Shown here in pieces: positions 48,106 through 59,932 of a DNA stretch of 64,000 bases. Under the pieces are notes generated by a model. The model did not search any database. It had not been told where the DNA came from and was given only the letters and a program-made list of their open reading frames with translations. The DNA comes from DASZTV01 sp035547515 (GTDB taxonomy: Bacteria > Actinomycetota > Actinomycetes > JAFAQI01). The stretch's first letter is position 1; the number at the start of each line of letters is the position of its first letter. Location of the stretch: positions 1 to 64,000 of the forward strand of contig DASZUS010000003.1 in NCBI GenBank assembly GCA_035547515.1. Reading direction: 5' to 3'. A program made the translations under genes and the position numbers.

Positions 48106-49548
48106 ATGACCGAAGCGACCGTCAGCACCTTCTGGAAGCACCCGGACAAGATCCGGCCTGCGGCGCTGCCGGGCGCGGGCCGGGTCGGGGCAGTGCTCGA
48201 CCGGATCCAGCGGCCGCGGCCGCTCGCCGCTCCGCCGCCCGGCTCGGGCCTCGAGCCGGTGCCGGGCAATGCGGGCTTCCCGGTGATCGGCTCGACGCTG
48301 AGCTTCATGTTCAGCGGGCCGGAGTTCACGCGGCGGATGTACGACAGGTACGGCCCGGTGACGTGGACCAAGTCGCTTGGCCTGGACCTGCTGATGGCGC
48401 TGGGCCCCGACGCGACCCAGGCAGTCCTGGTCAACGCCGACAAGGCCTACTCGCAGTCGGGCTGGGAGTGGTTCATCGGGCCGTTCTTCCGGCGCGGTCT
48501 GATGCTGCTCGACTTCGACGAACACCTGCTGCACCGGCGGATCATGCAGGAGGCGTTCACCCGGCCGCGCCTGGCCGGCTACCTCGAGCGCACCGACGAG
48601 CTGGTGTCGAAGGACGTCGCAGGCTGGCCGGCCGAGGGCCCGATGTTCGCCTACCCGACCTTGAAGCGGCTCTCGCTGGACATCGCCACCCACATCTTCA
48701 TGGGTGACTCGACCGGCGAGGACGACGCCAAGCTGCAGACCGCGTTCATCGACACGGTGCGGGCCGGTACGTCAGTGGTCCGCGCGGACGTACCCGGGCT
48801 TCGGTGGCACCGCGGGCTGGAAGGGCGCAAGGTGCTGGAGGAGTACTTCCGGGCCAAGCTGCCGGCGAAGCGTGCCGCCGAGACCGACGACCTGTTCTCC
48901 GCGCTGTGCCACGTCGAGACCGAGACCGGTCAGACGTTCACCGACGACGACGTCGTCAACCACATGATCTTCCTGATGATGGCGGCGCACGACACCTCGA
49001 CCATCACCACGTCCGCGGTCCTCGCCGCGCTCGCCGCGCACCCGGACTGGCAGGAGCGCGCCCGGGAGCAGTCGCTGGCCCACGACGACCTCTCGATCGA
49101 CGTGCTCGACGAGCTCACGGTGCTCGACCTGGTCATCAAGGAGGCGCTGCGGCTCACCGCACCGGTGCCGTCGATGGTCCGCAAGACCGTCAAGGACACC
49201 GAGCTGCTTGGCCACTACGTGCCGGCCAACACCTTCGTCTCGGTCTCGCCGTGGTTCAGCCACTACATGCACGAGGTGTGGTCCAACCCGGAGAGCTTCG
49301 ACCCGGAGCGGTTCGCCGAGCCCCGGCAGGAGGACAAGGTCCACCGCTACGCATGGGTGCCGTTCGGCGGTGGCGCGCACAAGTGCATCGGGATGTACTT
49401 CGGCACCCAGGAGGTCAAGATCCTGGTCCACCACATGCTTCGGCGCTACCGCTGGACCACCCGGCCCGGCTACGTCGTGCCGTGGGACCTGCTCTCGCTT
49501 CCGATGCCTGCCGACGGGCTTCCGCTGCAGCTTCACCGGCTGCCCTAG
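48106..49548 (+). CDS. Cytochrome P450
   Basis: ATG 48106 with GGAG upstream. The 480-residue protein has the I-helix oxygen-binding motif AAHDTST, the ExxR motif in KEALRL, and the heme ligand Cys427 in FGGGAHKCIGMYF. The Pro-rich N-terminus before GFPVIGSTLSFMF resembles membrane-associated or CYP51/CYP120-like classes, which act on lipids and retinoid/steroid-like compounds. Its redox partner is not encoded here. It is coupled to the fatty-acid-hydroxylase-like gene. Confidence 0.92.
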   Translation: MTEATVSTFWKHPDKIRPAALPGAGRVGAVLDRIQRPRPLAAPPPGSGLEPVPGNAGFPVIGSTLSFMFSGPEFTRRMYDRYGPVTWTKSLGLDLLMALGPDATQAVLVNADKAYSQSGWEWFIGPFFRRGLMLLDFDEHLLHRRIMQEAFTRPRLAGYLERTDELVSKDVAGWPAEGPMFAYPTLKRLSLDIATHIFMGDSTGEDDAKLQTAFIDTVRAGTSVVRADVPGLRWHRGLEGRKVLEEYFRAKLPAKRAAETDDLFSALCHVETETGQTFTDDDVVNHMIFLMMAAHDTSTITTSAVLAALAAHPDWQERAREQSLAHDDLSIDVLDELTVLDLVIKEALRLTAPVPSMVRKTVKDTELLGHYVPANTFVSVSPWFSHYMHEVWSNPESFDPERFAEPRQEDKVHRYAWVPFGGGAHKCIGMYFGTQEVKILVHHMLRRYRWTTRPGYVVPWDLLSLPMPADGLPLQLHRLP

Positions 49549-49606
49549 TGGTAGGCCCGGTGATCACCGGGCATAGCGTCAGGACTGACACACGAGGGAG
49601 TCCGAC

Positions 49607-50653
49607 GTGAAGGCATGCACGGTCAAGCCCGGCGACGTCTCGACGGCCGGCGTCGAGGAGATCCCCGAGCCGCCGGAGTCCGACGGCGAGGTGCTGGTCG
49701 AGGGTCTGTACGTCGGGATCTGCGGCACCGACGTGGAGGTGTCCGTCGAGGGCTACGGCGAAGCCCCGCCCGGGCACGAGCGGCTGGTGCTCTTCCACGA
49801 GTCGCTCGGCCGCGTGATGGAGGCGCCCGAAGGCTCGGGGCTCGCCACGGGCGACCTCGTCGCCGGGGTGGTCCGCCGGCCCGACCCGGTGCCGTGCGAG
49901 CCCTGCTCGAAGGACCAGTGGGACTTCTGCCGCAACGGGCAGTTCACCGAGCGCGGCATCAAGGCGCACGACGGCTACGGCTCCGAGCGGTGGCGGGTCG
50001 CCCCGAAGTTCGCGATCAAGCTCGACGCGTCGCTCGACCGGCTCGGCGTGCTGCTCGAGCCGACCTCCGTGGTGGCGAAGGCCTGGGACCAGGTCGAGAA
50101 GATCACCGCCCGCTCCGACTGGACGCCGCAGCACGCGCTGGTGACCGGCGCCGGCCCGATCGGCTTGCTCGCGGCGATGATCGGGCGGCAGAAGGGGCTC
50201 GACGTGACGGTCCTCGACCGGGTCACCGAAGGGCCGAAGCCCGGGATGGTGGCCGATCTCGGCGCGTCGTACCTCACCTCGCTCGACGATCTGAAGACCC
50301 CGCCGGACATCGTGATCGAGGCGACGGGCATCGGTCAGCTGGTGTTCGACGTCGTCGGGCGTGCCGCCCCCGATGCCGTCGTGTGCCTGACCGGGATCTC
50401 CTCGGGCACCCGGGAGATGTCGCTTGCGGCGGACGCGGTCAACAAGGCGATCGTGCTGTCCAACGAGGTCGTCTTCGGCTCGGTCAACGCCGGCCTCGCC
50501 AACTACCAGCAGGCCGCCGAGGCGCTGGCGAAGGCGGACAAGGACTGGCTGGCGAAGATCATCACCCGTACCGTCCCGATGGCGGAGTGGGCCGACGCGC
50601 TGAAGCGGCAGCCCGAGGACATCAAGGTCGTCGTCGACCTGCAAGCCGCCTGA
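49607..50653 (+). CDS. Zinc-dependent medium-chain dehydrogenase, glucose-1-dehydrogenase-like
   Basis: GTG 49607, with GAGGGAG upstream. The 348-residue protein has catalytic-zinc residues in GICGTDVEV and GHERLVLFHESLG, a structural zinc region CEPCSKDQWDFC, and the nucleotide motif GAGPIG in LVTGAGPIGLLAA. The pattern, including DGYGSERWRV, fits archaeal-type and actinobacterial glucose dehydrogenases. The substrate could be another sugar or alcohol. It is followed by the DUF1684 gene 11 nt later. Confidence 0.88.
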   Translation: MKACTVKPGDVSTAGVEEIPEPPESDGEVLVEGLYVGICGTDVEVSVEGYGEAPPGHERLVLFHESLGRVMEAPEGSGLATGDLVAGVVRRPDPVPCEPCSKDQWDFCRNGQFTERGIKAHDGYGSERWRVAPKFAIKLDASLDRLGVLLEPTSVVAKAWDQVEKITARSDWTPQHALVTGAGPIGLLAAMIGRQKGLDVTVLDRVTEGPKPGMVADLGASYLTSLDDLKTPPDIVIEATGIGQLVFDVVGRAAPDAVVCLTGISSGTREMSLAADAVNKAIVLSNEVVFGSVNAGLANYQQAAEALAKADKDWLAKIITRTVPMAEWADALKRQPEDIKVVVDLQAA

Positions 50654-50664
50654 CTCGCCCGCCG

Positions 50665-51270
50665 GTGTCGCTCGGGCTGCTCGACTGGCGCCGGTCCGTC
50701 GCCGAGCTCTACCGCGAGGTCGCAGCGATGTCGGACCGGCCCGCGGCGCACCGGCTGTGGTGCCGGCGTCGGCAGCAGCTGTTCGCCACTCATCCGGAGT
50801 CCGCCGACCGCGACGCCGTGCTTAGGGTCATGGACTACGACCCCGCATGGTGCTTCGAGGTCGCGCTGACGCCGGCCGAGCCCCGGCGGATCGAGATCGC
50901 GACCGCGACCGACGGCGTGGTGCCCTTCCAGCGGATCGGCTGCGCCGAGCTGCCCGGCCTGGGCAACCTCGACGTGTGGTGGCTGGACTCCTACGGCGGC
51001 GGCATCTGGCTGCCGCTGCTCGACAGCTCCACCGACACCTACGGCGGCGGGCGCTACCTCCTCGACACCGCGAAGGGCGCGGACCTGGGTGGGTCCTACG
51101 ATCCCGCGACCGGAGCCGGCACCCTCGTCATCGACCTGAACTTCGCCTACAACCCGTCATGTGCCTATGACGAGCGATGGGCCTGCCCGCTTGCCCCCGA
51201 GGGCAACCGGCTCGCGGTGGCGGTGCCGGTCGGAGAGCTGCTGCCGCACCGCTCCTCTCAGGACGGCTAG
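50665..51270 (+). CDS. DUF1684 family protein
   Basis: GTG 50665 is the only plausible start after the dehydrogenase stop. The 201-residue protein has family landmarks: LLDWRRSVAELYREV, SYGGGIWLPLLDSSTDTYGG, GRYLLDTAKGAD and NFAYNPSCAYDERWACPLAP. DUF1684 proteins are soluble, beta-rich and of unknown function. It is probably co-transcribed with the dehydrogenase. Confidence 0.85.
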   Translation: MSLGLLDWRRSVAELYREVAAMSDRPAAHRLWCRRRQQLFATHPESADRDAVLRVMDYDPAWCFEVALTPAEPRRIEIATATDGVVPFQRIGCAELPGLGNLDVWWLDSYGGGIWLPLLDSSTDTYGGGRYLLDTAKGADLGGSYDPATGAGTLVIDLNFAYNPSCAYDERWACPLAPEGNRLAVAVPVGELLPHRSSQDG

Positions 51271-51293
51271 GTCCAGCCGCGGTGTCGCTGCTT

Positions 51294-52556
51294 CTAGTGG
51301 TGCGGGTCGCGCTTCGGCGAGGCGGGCGGGGTGGTCGGCGCCGGCGTGGAGGTGGGCAGCGGCACCCCTGAGGAAGCGGATGGCTTCGGCTTCCCCGACG
51401 GCTTTCCGCCGCGGCTCGGCTTGGCCGTCGGCTTCGGCGAGCTGGTCTGCGGTGGCGACGGGGTCGCGACCGATGACGGCACGTACGGACCCACGACCGT
51501 GACCAGGGTGCCGTAGCCGATCAGCCCGTAGACCTTCTTCGCGGTCGGGATGGGCAGCTCGAGGCAGCCCACCGACTGCGGGAAGCCGTACGACGCGCGA
51601 GGGAAACCGTGCACTGCCGAGCCGCCGGAGAAGTAGTTGACCCACGGCACGCCGGGGTCCTTGTACTTCGAACCGTCGGGGTTCGTGCCCTGCATCGTCG
51701 TCGAGGTGTAGCGGAGGTAGACCGGGTAGGTGCCCAGCGGGGTCGGCGCGCCGGCGACGCCGCCGTTCACCGGGCTGGTCAGCACGGTCCGCCCGTCGAC
51801 CCAGACGCTGAGCGTCTGCGGTTCGTAGAGGTTCGCGGAGACGTAGCTGTACTTGTCCGGGTCGACCTTGGTGGCGAGGTCGGCGGCCTCGAGCTTCTTC
51901 CAGGTCGCCGGGCCGATCTCGCCGTCCTGGGCCAGGTGCGCCTGGTGCTGGAAGGCGATCACGGCGCCGCGCAGGACTACGTTGTCGGTGCCTGTCTTCC
52001 AGTCCTTCTTGATGGTCGCGGGGGTGTCGGAGAACCGCCAGGTCAGCTTGCCCGGCGGTGGCGCGTAGACGGCGGCGGCCTCGGCGAGCGCGTCCGTCGG
52101 ATGCGGCGCGGTGGTGGTCAGCGGCAGGTAGCCGAGCCGGGCCAGGATCTGGTCGGCGAAGCGCAGCGACCCCGGCTTCGACACCGGTCGCGCGATGGTC
52201 GTCGGCGGGCGGCCTGCGCGGCGTACCAGCTGGACCTTGAACTTCGTGCTCGGCGGGTAGGCCCGCGCCGGTGTGAAGGTCGCCGTGTCGCCGCTGCGCG
52301 CCCAGCTGCCGGGGACGTCCGGGGTGATGGTCGGCAGCGCGGCGTCGCTCGGCAGCGGACTGCGGAAGGTCACGACGATGGGCGTCGTGCCGGACACCGT
52401 CGCGGGCATGACCGACACGACGTGCGGCGCCGGCGCGGGTGAGCTGCTCGGGTCGACCGAGCCCGACGCCCCTGCGCCGCCGCCGCTGCAGGCTGCGGCG
52501 GCCAAGCAGGCGGTCACGGCGAGCGCGGACAGCCGGAGGGCGCGACTCCCGTGCAT
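51294..52556 (-). CDS. L,D-transpeptidase lipoprotein (YkuD domain)
   Basis: Start is ATG 52556; a longer frame to 52706 would run into the leuS promoter region. The signal peptide ends in a lipobox with Cys23 (LAAAAC). An Ig-like domain follows, then a peptidoglycan-binding repeat (AVIAFQHQAHLAQDGEIGPATW, as adjoining pieces), and the YkuD domain with the catalytic motif HGFPRASYGF...SVGCLEL (His, Ser-x-Gly-Cys). A Pro/Ser/Lys-rich tail of about 75 residues ends the protein. It makes 3-3 cross-links in peptidoglycan from the outer face of the membrane. Confidence 0.92.
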   Translation of the reverse strand: MHGSRALRLSALAVTACLAAAACSGGGAGASGSVDPSSSPAPAPHVVSVMPATVSGTTPIVVTFRSPLPSDAALPTITPDVPGSWARSGDTATFTPARAYPPSTKFKVQLVRRAGRPPTTIARPVSKPGSLRFADQILARLGYLPLTTTAPHPTDALAEAAAVYAPPPGKLTWRFSDTPATIKKDWKTGTDNVVLRGAVIAFQHQAHLAQDGEIGPATWKKLEAADLATKVDPDKYSYVSANLYEPQTLSVWVDGRTVLTSPVNGGVAGAPTPLGTYPVYLRYTSTTMQGTNPDGSKYKDPGVPWVNYFSGGSAVHGFPRASYGFPQSVGCLELPIPTAKKVYGLIGYGTLVTVVGPYVPSSVATPSPPQTSSPKPTAKPSRGGKPSGKPKPSASSGVPLPTSTPAPTTPPASPKRDPHH

Positions 52557-52714
52557 TGCCGCCTCTCTAGAAGTGACTCGTCCCCGCGCATCCACTGTAT
52601 GTGAGGCGTTGTCCCTGCTAAGACGCCGAAACCGCCCACCGCGTTGCTTGCCCAGCCCGTAACCTTGCATGCGCAGCCGACCGGCCACGATGCATCCAAG
52701 GGACACGAACAGCG

Positions 52715-55192
<2,478 letters not shown>

Positions 55193-55279
55193 CGATCCAC
55201 ACCGGGCGTGACCGCGCCGTGTCTCCACACTGCATGTCGCGGCGACTCGAGAAGGTGGGTCGGTACCTAGCGTCGCCCG

Positions 55280-56125
55280 GTGCCGTCTCATGCCGACGAG
55301 AGCTCGTCTGGGGCGCTTGATCGGCTAAGCGCCATGGGACTCACGCCCCGGCCCACCGGCTGGGTTCCCGAGCAGCCGGCGGACCTGCGCGACGTGACGG
55401 CGGCCCGCAACGAGCTGCCGCGCCCGGCCTCCTTGCCCGCTGAGCCAGCACCACCGCCGTTGCCCTCGCGCTTGGATCTCGCGCGACTGGCCGTTGCCGA
55501 CAGGCTCCCGGAGACCCTCGGCGAACGGCTGCGGGCCACGTCCTCGTCGACGCTCGCCGCCAGCCTGGTCGCCGTGATTGCGATAGCCGTGGCGATCGGC
55601 ACCGTTGTCCAGGAGCGCAGGCAGGCGGCGTCGTACTCCGACGGCTACTCGACGAGCTACTCCGCGCCGGCGACCGAGCCCGCGGTGACACCGGCGCCTG
55701 GCGATGCGGCTGTCGACGGCAGCTCGATCGTGGTCGACGTCAGCGGTGACGTGCGCCGGCCGGGGCTGGTCACGCTGCCGGTCGGTGCCCGCGTCGACGA
55801 TGCGATCACGGCGGCCGGTGGACCGACCAAGCCCGGTGAGCTGGCGGGCACCAATCTTGCCGCTCGGGTCACCGACGGCGAGCTGCTCGTCATCGGCGGC
55901 AAACGCGGTCATGGCGGATCCGGTTCGTCAGGCGGGCTGATCTCGCTGAGCAGCGCCTCACTGACCAAGCTCGAGACGCTGCCCGGCGTCGGCCCGGTCA
56001 CCGCGCAGAAGATCGTGGACTGGCGCAACGCGCATGGCGGCTTCAGCAGCATCGAGGAGCTGCAGCAGGTGCCGGGGATCGGTCCCACTCGCTACGCGGA
56101 GCTCTCGCCGCTCGTCGCGCCGTGA
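55280..56125 (+). CDS. comEA: ComEA-type DNA-binding protein
   Basis: GTG 55280. The 281-residue protein has a disordered Pro-rich N-terminus, one membrane helix (about residues 90-110), an SLBB domain (IVVDVSGDVRRPGLVTLPVG) and a C-terminal double helix-hairpin-helix: LETLPGVGPVTAQKIVDWR and LQQVPGIGPTRYAEL. It binds double-stranded DNA outside the membrane and delivers it to ComEC. Its stop overlaps the comEC start (GTGA). Confidence 0.93.
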   Translation: MPSHADESSSGALDRLSAMGLTPRPTGWVPEQPADLRDVTAARNELPRPASLPAEPAPPPLPSRLDLARLAVADRLPETLGERLRATSSSTLAASLVAVIAIAVAIGTVVQERRQAASYSDGYSTSYSAPATEPAVTPAPGDAAVDGSSIVVDVSGDVRRPGLVTLPVGARVDDAITAAGGPTKPGELAGTNLAARVTDGELLVIGGKRGHGGSGSSGGLISLSSASLTKLETLPGVGPVTAQKIVDWRNAHGGFSSIEELQQVPGIGPTRYAELSPLVAP

Positions 56126-57573
56126 CGGCGGCGCCGCAGCCGATGGTGGTGGCGGCTGCGGCGGCGTGGGCGGCTGCGGCGCTCGGGACTTTGCTTCCGG
56201 TGCGCTTCGTGGTGGTCGCCGCTATGGCTGGCGCAGTGGTCGCCGTCGCAGCACACCCTCGTACGACGGTCGTCGCCGCGGGCATCGGACTGTCCATCGC
56301 GGCAGCCTCTACTGCGCTGCACGTGCACGCGCTGCACGTCGGGCCGGTTGCCCGGCTCGCCGCGCACCGAGCCGATGCGGACCTGGTTGCCCGCCTGGTC
56401 CGGGATCCGCAACCGGTGGTCTCGGCCAGCGGCGCGCGACTGACCATCATCGACGCGACAGTGGTCGAGGTGCTCGGCGCACACCCCCAACGCGCCGCCG
56501 CGCCGGTCCTGCTGCTGTCGTTCGGCGCCGGCTGGCAAGGCCTGCTTCCCGGGCAACGCGTCGAGGTGTCCGGCCGCGTTGAGCCGCCGCGCCCACACGA
56601 CGACGTCGCGGCGGTGATCGACGTTCGCGGTACGCCGCGGGCGATCGGGCGCCCGGCGTGGTGGCAGCGCGCCGCAGGTCACGTGAGGACGGCGTTGCTG
56701 GCCGCGACCGGCGGGCTCCCCCCGGATGCTCGCGGCCTGTTGCCGGGCCTGGTCGATGGCGACACCTCGCGCGTGCCGGACACGCTGCAGGACGACATGC
56801 GGGTGACCGGGCTCACGCATCTCGAGGCGGTTTCCGGCGAGAACCTGACGATCGTGCTGGGCGTTGTCATGGCGCTGGCGCGTGGCGTGGGGCTGCGCCG
56901 GCGTAGCCGGGTGGTCCTCGCCGCGCTTGCCGTGGTGGGGTTCGTGTGGCTGGCGCGTCCGTCGCCGAGCGTGCTTCGTGCGGCGGTGATGAGTGCGGTC
57001 GCGCTGCTGGCAATGTTTCTGGGTCGGCGTACGTCGGCAGTCCCCATGCTCTCGCTTGCCGTGGTCGTGCTCGTCGTCGTCGATCCGTTTCTCGCCCGGA
57101 CCGTCGGCTTCGCGCTGTCGGTCGCCGCGACGGCAGCGATCGTCGTGATCGCCCCGGGTTGGGCCCGCAGGCTCGAACGTTGGGTGCCGAGGCCGGTCGC
57201 CGTCGCGATCGCGGTGCCCGCCGCAGCGCAGCTGGCTTGCACGCCGGTGCTGGTGCTCGCATTCGGCCAGCTCACGCCTTATGCGGTGCCGGCCAACCTC
57301 ATGGCCGGTCCGGCGGTGGCGCCGGCGACGGTGCTGGGCCTGGCAAGTGCCGCGGTCGCCTCCTGGTCCGTCGGGTGCGCTCGGCTGCTCGCGTGGCTCG
57401 GCGCGCTCCCGGCGACCGCGGTCGCCTGGACCGCGCGCGGCTTCGCGTGGCTGCCTGGTGCGGCAGCGACGCTCTCGCGGCCGGTCGCGTGGGTGCTTGC
57501 CGGTGCGGTCATCGCGTTGCTGTGGCGAATCGTGATGCGCCAGGTCCGGCTGCAAACTCGTGAGATTCTGTAG
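56122..57573 (+). CDS. comEC: ComEC/Rec2-family DNA channel protein, short form
   Basis: GTG 56122 overlaps comEA. The 483-residue protein has about nine to ten membrane helices, an N-terminal OB-like region (about 90-170), and the competence domain with LPGLVDGDTSRVP and GLTHLEAVSGENLTIVL. The C-terminal metallo-beta-lactamase-like nuclease domain found in most ComEC proteins (total 700-800 residues) is absent. The stop is natural, with holA starting 3 nt later. It should form the channel for single-stranded DNA; loss of the nuclease-like domain occurs in other lineages too. Confidence 0.9.
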   Translation: MTAAPQPMVVAAAAAWAAAALGTLLPVRFVVVAAMAGAVVAVAAHPRTTVVAAGIGLSIAAASTALHVHALHVGPVARLAAHRADADLVARLVRDPQPVVSASGARLTIIDATVVEVLGAHPQRAAAPVLLLSFGAGWQGLLPGQRVEVSGRVEPPRPHDDVAAVIDVRGTPRAIGRPAWWQRAAGHVRTALLAATGGLPPDARGLLPGLVDGDTSRVPDTLQDDMRVTGLTHLEAVSGENLTIVLGVVMALARGVGLRRRSRVVLAALAVVGFVWLARPSPSVLRAAVMSAVALLAMFLGRRTSAVPMLSLAVVVLVVVDPFLARTVGFALSVAATAAIVVIAPGWARRLERWVPRPVAVAIAVPAAAQLACTPVLVLAFGQLTPYAVPANLMAGPAVAPATVLGLASAAVASWSVGCARLLAWLGALPATAVAWTARGFAWLPGAAATLSRPVAWVLAGAVIALLWRIVMRQVRLQTREIL

Positions 57574-57575
57574 CG

Positions 57576-58520
57576 GTGCCCAGCGCCACCATCGCCGTCG
57601 GAGACGACGGCCTGCTCGCCGACCGCGCCGTCGCGCGCGCGGTCGCGGCTGCGGGTGTCGGGACCACGGTTCACCACACGACCGGCGCTGAGCTGACCGC
57701 GGAACTGCTCGCGGAGGTCGCCTCGCCGTCATTGTTCGCCGAGCCCAGGGTGCTGGTCGTCCGCGGGCTGCAGGACCTGGCGAAGGAGGTCTGCGAGCCG
57801 CTCGCGAGGACGCTCGAGGACGACTCGGTCGAGCTCACGCTGGTTGCTCACCACCTCGGTGGGGTGAAGGGCAAGGCCGTGCTCGAAGCGCTGAAGGGGG
57901 TCGGCGCGACGACGGTCCCGATCCCGCGCATCTCCTCGGTACGCGACCGGGAGCAGTTCGCGATCGACGAGGTGAAGGCGGCGGGCGGGCGGCTCGACCG
58001 GGAGGCCGCCGCCGAGCTGGTCGCTGCGATCGGCAACGACCTGCGCGAGATCGCGACGGCGTGCGGGCAGCTGGTCGCCGACGTCGGCCCGAACATCTCG
58101 GTCACCGAGGTGGCGACGTACTACCGCGGCCGGGCCGAGTCCAGCGGCTTCGCGGTCGCCGACCGCGCGGTCGAGGGCAACGCCGCGGCAGCGATCGAGA
58201 CGTTGCGGTGGGCGCATGCGACCGGGCTCGACCCGATCCTGGTGAGCAGTTCGCTGGCGGCCAATCTCCGGCTGATCGCCCAGGTTGGCGCGGCCGGCGC
58301 CGGGTCACCTGACGCCGTTGCCGGACGGCTCGGCATGCCGGCGTGGAAGGTACGACGGGCGCAGGACTGGCTGCGGCGCTGGCGCCCGGATGCTCTCGCC
58401 CGAGCGGTTCGGGCGGTGGCCCTGGCCGACGCGGACGTCAAGGGCGGCGCCGACGACGCGGCGTACGCCGTCGAGCGGGCGGTGCTCGCCGTCGCCGCTG
58501 CCGCGAACTCACCGGCATGA
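57576..58520 (+). CDS. holA: DNA polymerase III subunit delta
   Basis: GTG 57576. The 314-residue clamp-loader wrench subunit has LFAEPRVLVVRGLQDL, GGRLDREAAAELVAAIGNDLREIA and the C-terminal collar region with KVRRAQDWLRRW. It opens the beta clamp. The position between comEC and rpsT is the standard one. Its stop overlaps the next gene start (ATGA). Confidence 0.95.
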   Translation: MPSATIAVGDDGLLADRAVARAVAAAGVGTTVHHTTGAELTAELLAEVASPSLFAEPRVLVVRGLQDLAKEVCEPLARTLEDDSVELTLVAHHLGGVKGKAVLEALKGVGATTVPIPRISSVRDREQFAIDEVKAAGGRLDREAAAELVAAIGNDLREIATACGQLVADVGPNISVTEVATYYRGRAESSGFAVADRAVEGNAAAAIETLRWAHATGLDPILVSSSLAANLRLIAQVGAAGAGSPDAVAGRLGMPAWKVRRAQDWLRRWRPDALARAVRAVALADADVKGGADDAAYAVERAVLAVAAAANSPA

Positions 58521-59932
58521 CCGACGAGCCGCGCGACGAGGCGGCCGGCCTGGATCAGAAGTCTGAGCAGCAGCCCGATCAGCAGCCTGAGCACCACCCG
58601 CCCTTCCGGATGCGGTCGCGCCGCCGGTTGCTGCTGCCGGACATCGCGCCGCCGACGAGGGCGGAGCTTCGCTGGGCGGCGCAGCAGCGCCGGCTCCATC
58701 GTGCCGAGCGGAACGCCCGGCGCCGTACCCAGCGGGCGGAGCGCCTGGCACATGAGCAGGCGCAGCGGCGAGAGCTGGAAGCTCGGCGCGCGGCCGAGCT
58801 CGAAGCGCTGCGACCGGTCGAGCCCGAACTGGAGTGGCTTGCTCCGGAGCAGGTCGACCATGACGAACTGGTCGCGGTCGATCCCGAGCCGGTGTTCGAG
58901 CCGCAGTCAGTTGCCGAGCCCGACCCGGTAGCCCAGCCCGAGCCGATTGCCGAGTCCGACCCGGTTGTCGAGTCCGACCCGGTTGTGGAGTCCGACCCGG
59001 TTGTGGAGCTCGAGGCCGCCATCGAGGCGGAGCCCGAGTCCTATCCGCCGATGTTCAGGCCGGTCGCGCTCGATCCCGTCGAGGACCCAGATGTACCGAC
59101 CTTCGCGCGGCTGCGGTCACCGCGCTTCACCCTGGCGCGACCGGACTGGCTCGACCGCGGCCCGCTGTTCGAGGAAGCCGATGACAGCCTCGACCTTGTC
59201 GAGGTCGAGCCGAGCCTCGATCTCGAGTTCCATCCCGACCACACGCAGGTGCTGCCCGAGATCCATCCGGTCGCCCCGGTGGCGCCGCTGGAGCCATTCA
59301 TCGAGGGCGCCGACGAGGCTGAGGACGGCGTCGAAGAGGAGCCCATCGAGGATGCCGTCGAGGAGCCGCTCGAGGACGAGGACGAGGTCGTCGACGACGT
59401 CGTCGCGGACGAGGGCGATGACGACGTCCTCCACGAGGACGTCGCGGACGCGCCCGTGGTGGCGCACCTCCTGGTCACGCGTGACCCGACCGGGATCGCG
59501 CCGTCGCGAGTCGCAGTGCTGGCCGACCTGCCGACCTCGGCCGAGGACCGCGTTACTTGGCAGGAGCCCGACGCGGATGCCGCTGACGCGCAGTGGCCGA
59601 GCCTGGTCCTCGCGCCGGACATCGAGGAGCGCTACCAGCCGGCGCCCGCCGTACCGAAGGTCTGGAACGGCCGGCCCGCGCCGATGTTCTGGCGGGTGCT
59701 CCGGCTACGTCACATCCGGCCGAACGGCTGGCTGCGGGCGCTGTTCTTCGAGGGCTCGGTGGCACTTGCCGTCGTGCTCGTGCTCGCCGGGGCGGCGAGT
59801 GTCTGGACGATCGTCGTGCTGCCGGTGGTCGTCGCGGTGATCGTGAAGGCGAACGACGTACTAGTGGGCAGCCTGCGGCGAAGCCCCGAGGTAGTACGGA
59901 GAGCTGGGCAGCCGACGCGGCTGCGGGACTAG
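58517..59932 (+). CDS. Acidic repeat protein with C-terminal membrane helices
   Basis: ATG 58517 overlaps the holA stop. The 471-residue protein has a basic helical stretch (about 30-105, rich in Arg, coiled-coil-like), a long Glu/Asp/Pro/Val-rich region with three exact ESDPVV repeats (about 146-163), a very acidic run near 275-315, and two hydrophobic segments near the C-terminus (about 415-455). I recognise no family. It may be a membrane-tethered protein with a charged cytoplasmic domain. It ends with a 4-bp overlap with rpsT on the other strand. Confidence 0.7.
   Translation: MTDEPRDEAAGLDQKSEQQPDQQPEHHPPFRMRSRRRLLLPDIAPPTRAELRWAAQQRRLHRAERNARRRTQRAERLAHEQAQRRELEARRAAELEALRPVEPELEWLAPEQVDHDELVAVDPEPVFEPQSVAEPDPVAQPEPIAESDPVVESDPVVESDPVVELEAAIEAEPESYPPMFRPVALDPVEDPDVPTFARLRSPRFTLARPDWLDRGPLFEEADDSLDLVEVEPSLDLEFHPDHTQVLPEIHPVAPVAPLEPFIEGADEAEDGVEEEPIEDAVEEPLEDEDEVVDDVVADEGDDDVLHEDVADAPVVAHLLVTRDPTGIAPSRVAVLADLPTSAEDRVTWQEPDADAADAQWPSLVLAPDIEERYQPAPAVPKVWNGRPAPMFWRVLRLRHIRPNGWLRALFFEGSVALAVVLVLAGAASVWTIVVLPVVVAVIVKANDVLVGSLRRSPEVVRRAGQPTRLRD
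58952..59005 (+). repeat. Three tandem 18-bp units inside the acidic repeat protein gene
   Basis: The unit GAGTCCGACCCGGTTGTG is repeated three times (58952, 58970, 58988), with one base difference in the first copy. It encodes ESDPVV. Degenerate copies lie on both sides. Such in-frame tandem units can expand or contract by slippage without breaking the gene. Confidence 0.9.
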
